DNA from: Opitutaceae bacterium
GTDB taxonomy: Bacteria; Verrucomicrobiota; Verrucomicrobiia; Opitutales; Opitutaceae
Length of the DNA stretch: 17,070 nt
Direction: 5' to 3'
NCBI GenBank assembly: GCA_009919985.1
Contig: RGAX01000041.1
Span: 1 to 17,070 of the forward strand
The notes beneath the pieces were generated by a model. It made no database searches. It had not been told where the DNA came from and saw only the letters and a program-made list of their open reading frames with translations. Both the position numbers and the translations under genes were made by a program. This document shows, in pieces, positions 15,196-17,070 of this stretch (position 1 is its first letter; every line of letters starts with the position of its first letter).

Positions 15196-15235
15196 AAAAC
15201 GGCGGGCGCGGCGCAAGGCCGACACCCGCCGTTTT
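15196..15235 (-). terminator. Terminator or attenuator between lpoB and COG3014 gene
   Basis: A perfect 11-bp inverted repeat (AAAACGGCGGG at 15196-15206, CCCGCCGTTTT at 15225-15235) encloses an 18-nt loop. Read on the minus strand it is a GC-rich stem ending in TTTT, and the symmetric A/T ends would let it work on both strands. It starts 32 nt after the lpoB stop and ends 17 nt before the COG3014 start. Confidence 0.75.
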
Positions 15236-15267
15236 AGATTTTCGGGAAATTCGGTACGCGTGCGGCT

Positions 15268-15897
15268 TTAGCGATAAGCGGCGTCTTCGAGGCCCTGTTT
15301 TTTGATCTCGGAGGAGCTTTCCCAGATGATCTCGCTGGTGCGGGCGTCGGTGAGACGGAAGCTGTATAGAATGTAATCGCTGGTGCCCTTCGAGGTCTTG
15401 GTGGTCAGGCCTTGAAGTTTGCCGGTGAGGAAATAATCGGCGCCGCGGAATTCGACGACTGAGGGATCGGCGCTGGCGGTGACTTGGCCATTGCGCTTGA
15501 GGTCGCGCTCGCGCTCCAGGGTCTTCATCATCTCGCGGTCCAAGAAACGCACGCGGCCCAAGGCTTTTTCATTTAACTGGGTGCGGATGCGGGTGAGGAA
15601 GATGTCTTTACTGATGGGGAAACGCGTCTCGTTGACAACGGGTTCAAGTACGATGCGCGGGGTCTGTTTGGCGTTGGCAATTTCGGGGATAGCAAGAACG
15701 CCACGGGCCATTTTATCGGTTACGGTGACGAGGTCTTGAGACTCGACGCCTGTGCCGGAGACGAAGCCGCGCTCGTCGGCTTTCATTTCGGTGACCGGGA
15801 CGCCCGAGGGACTTTCCACGCCGGTCGCGCAACCGGCAAGAAACAGAGCGGGCACAGCCACGCTAGTGAGGGCAAGGAGACGAAGGGAGGTATTCAT
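15268..15897 (-). CDS. lpoB: LpoB-like penicillin-binding protein activator
   Basis: A 209-residue outer-membrane lipoprotein, close to E. coli LpoB in length (213). In E. coli LpoB spans the periplasm from the outer membrane and stimulates the peptidoglycan synthase PBP1B. The signal peptide ends in LAGC with Cys23 lipidated. A flexible tether (24-55) precedes the folded domain: helix VTVTDKMARGVLAIPEIANA (57-76), strand RIVLEPVVNETRFPI (81-95), helix with IFLTRIRTQLNEKAL, the VRFLDREMMKTLERERDL segment, the ADYFLTGKLQGL strand (153-164) and the terminal YILYSFRLTDARTSEIIWE, the typical LpoB pattern. The tether is shorter than in E. coli. It follows the glycine-zipper gene by 59 nt. No Shine-Dalgarno sequence. 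Whether the target PBP1B exists cannot be seen here. Confidence 0.87.
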   Translation of the reverse strand: MNTSLRLLALTSVAVPALFLAGCATGVESPSGVPVTEMKADERGFVSGTGVESQDLVTVTDKMARGVLAIPEIANAKQTPRIVLEPVVNETRFPISKDIFLTRIRTQLNEKALGRVRFLDREMMKTLERERDLKRNGQVTASADPSVVEFRGADYFLTGKLQGLTTKTSKGTSDYILYSFRLTDARTSEIIWESSSEIKKQGLEDAAYR

Positions 15898-15956
15898 GGT
15901 ACGGTGTTAAAAAATGAGAAAGTGAAAGAGGGAGGATGTGAAACGGCGGAACTCTA

Positions 15957-16559
15957 TCAGTTCCGGCCAAACATGCGATTAGCATCGCCCATCGATGACG
16001 CAGGGGTCGCTGGAGCCGTGATTACGCGGGGTTGGGCCACGGCGGCCGGAACGGGTGGAGGGGGACTGGTAATAGGCGCGGAGGGGACGGAGGTAGTCGC
16101 TTCGCGGCGACGAGCGTTATTGTCCGCGATGGCACCGATTAAAAGCCCCGCGCCGGCGCCGTAAGCTGCCCCGCGCCAAGCACTATGGCCCAGCGAACCG
16201 CTGTTATTGCCTAAAATGGCTCCGGCGATGGCGCCGAGCGCAAGGCCATTACCGAGGTAATTGGGCCGAGTATCAGCGGTGTCGTAATAGCCTCCATCGT
16301 AAACGTAAACCGGCTCTGGGCGATATAGATAAGGCCGGTAATAATAACCGTAAGAAGCGGGATAATAACCGTAGGAGAGGGAATAAGCCGGACCGTAATA
16401 ACCCAAGCTGTAGCTGATAGAACGATGACTACGGCCGTAATTTTCATACGAACGTCCATGATCACCTGTGCGGCTATTAACGCCACCCCGAGATGGCTCC
16501 GCCTGGGCTGGCGAAGACAGCAGAGCGAGGGTAAGACCAAGCGCAAAGATGGTTTTCAT
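15957..16559 (-). CDS. Exported Tyr-rich, glycine-zipper protein
   Basis: A 200-residue exported protein of no named function. Residues 1-20 form a signal peptide with cleavage after Ala-Gln-Ala. Residues about 40-95 are extremely rich in Tyr, Gly, Ser and Pro (for example SYGYYPASYGYYYRPYLYRP), a low-complexity extracytoplasmic segment. Residues about 102-148 are a glycine-zipper region (GNGLALGAIAGAILGN, then WRGAAYGAGAGLLIGAIADN), as in membrane-inserting outer-membrane proteins of the YMGG/Rick_17kDa type. The tail (150-185) is Pro/Ala/Val-rich. It precedes lpoB on the same strand with a 59-nt gap, so it may be the first gene of the envelope operon. The 144-nt region upstream holds no other gene. 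Function is not inferred beyond an envelope location. Confidence 0.8.
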   Translation of the reverse strand: MKTIFALGLTLALLSSPAQAEPSRGGVNSRTGDHGRSYENYGRSHRSISYSLGYYGPAYSLSYGYYPASYGYYYRPYLYRPEPVYVYDGGYYDTADTRPNYLGNGLALGAIAGAILGNNSGSLGHSAWRGAAYGAGAGLLIGAIADNNARRREATTSVPSAPITSPPPPVPAAVAQPRVITAPATPASSMGDANRMFGRN

Positions 16560-16681
16560 AACGTTAAAGAATGGGTGCTAGTGCTCTAGACACGACCGTC
16601 AAGGCAAGGTTTCAGCAGATTGCAACCGACGCAAATTCCGGGCTGTTTCATATCCAAACACACTCAACCGGAAATCTCGTG

Positions 16682-16703
16682 CGCGCCCAGCTCGCTGAGC
16701 GCG
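16682..16703 (-). terminator. Stem-loop abutting the AEC permease stop codon
   Basis: A hairpin of CGCGC plus CAG paired with CTG plus GCGCG, with one internal mismatch and a 4-nt loop (16682-16690 with 16695-16703), follows the stop codon directly on the minus strand. It lacks a T-run, so its role as a terminator is only suggested. Confidence 0.4.
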
Positions 16704-17070
16704 TTAAAATACCCCCACGATCACCGCCAGCGCCACCAACGAGGTGAGTGTACTCAACACGATCGCGCCCGCCGCTAGTCGCTCATCGCCCTTCATTTCA
16801 GTGGCCATCGTGTAGGAGATCACCGCCGAGGGGGTCGCCAGAAAGATCAGCACCGTCTTCAACTCCACGGCGCCCAGCCCCAGCGCGCGCCCCGCCACCC
16901 AGCCCAGCGCCGGCGCGGCCACGGTCTTTAATAGCGCCACGATCAACGGGGTGCGCCACCCCGCCCCAAGCCGCACCGTCACTAGCGAGCCGCCCACGCC
17001 GAGCAAACCTAAGGGCAACGCCATTTCGCCCAGCGCTCCAAAGGTTTTGTTGACCACGGTCGGTAACTCC
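16704..17070 (-). CDS. AEC-family permease, C-terminal part
   Basis: The frame is open from the stop at 16704 to the right edge, so only the last 122 residues are present and the start lies outside the window. The visible part has four or more hydrophobic spans: ALPLGLLGVGGSLVTVRL, then TPLIVALLKTVAAPALGWVAG, VLIFLATPSAVISYTMATEM and LSTLTSLVALAVIVGVF. The order matches the C-terminal half of the auxin efflux carrier (AEC, PF03547) family, in which bacterial members carry malate, malonate or similar acids. The segment PSAVISYTMATEMKGDERLA, with GDERLAAGAIVLSTL after it, is the most characteristic. Substrate unknown. Confidence 0.87.
   Translation of the reverse strand, partial: ELPTVVNKTFGALGEMALPLGLLGVGGSLVTVRLGAGWRTPLIVALLKTVAAPALGWVAGRALGLGAVELKTVLIFLATPSAVISYTMATEMKGDERLAAGAIVLSTLTSLVALAVIVGVF

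Noticed and set aside
16575..16602. TTGACG at 16597-16602 (minus strand) as a promoter -35 for the glycine-zipper gene
   Set aside because: The only -10 candidate at suitable spacing (TAGCAC) matches the consensus at three of six positions.

Overview
This 17 kb window looks like an ordinary stretch of chromosome from a Gram-negative, peptidoglycan-bearing bacterium of moderately high GC, most plausibly a member of the Verrucomicrobiota (Opitutaceae-like). That placement is inference. It rests on several outer-membrane lipoproteins with clear lipoboxes, Spy/CpxP-like periplasmic proteins, a fungal/Str2-type cystathionine gamma-synthase with a long N-terminal arm, an ABC_export-type permease, and start sites that mostly lack a Shine-Dalgarno sequence. 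No rRNA, tRNA, CRISPR array, insertion sequence or phage gene was seen.

Left part (1-2620, minus strand): a truncated small SHOCT-like lipoprotein gene, a BaiN/HI0933-type flavoprotein, and two tandem paralogous Spy-like periplasmic proteins, each ending in its own intrinsic terminator. Centre left (2691-6934, plus strand): an ABC-2 type ATPase with its large permease, followed closely by a zincin metallopeptidase, a SYLF-domain exported protein with a strong terminator, and a VOC-family protein. Centre (6986-8382, minus strand): a CinA C-terminal-domain protein and exonuclease III. Centre right (8584-11232, plus strand): a cystathionine gamma-synthase-like PLP enzyme behind a possibly structured leader, a VapBC-like toxin-antitoxin pair whose toxin appears degenerate, and a YggU/DUF167 protein that overlaps the 3' end of a MATE exporter gene (minus strand).

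Right part (12661-16559, minus strand): the most coherent and interesting unit, a cluster for envelope proteins. In transcription order it encodes a Tyr-rich glycine-zipper secreted protein, an LpoB-like lipoprotein (activator of penicillin-binding protein 1B in E. coli), a COG3014-type lipoprotein, a YcfL-like lipoprotein, and an exported protein of unknown function whose second half resembles the CsgG/LpoB fold pattern. An 11-bp perfect inverted repeat separates lpoB from the COG3014 gene and may act as a terminator or attenuator. The window ends inside an AEC-family permease gene.

No wholly new system can be claimed from sequence alone. The best leads are the extended LpoB-YcfL-COG3014 cluster with its two uncharacterised partners, the degenerate PIN toxin, and the leader of the cystathionine gamma-synthase gene. 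Functions are assigned from recognisable motifs, and membrane segments and signal peptides were judged by eye.
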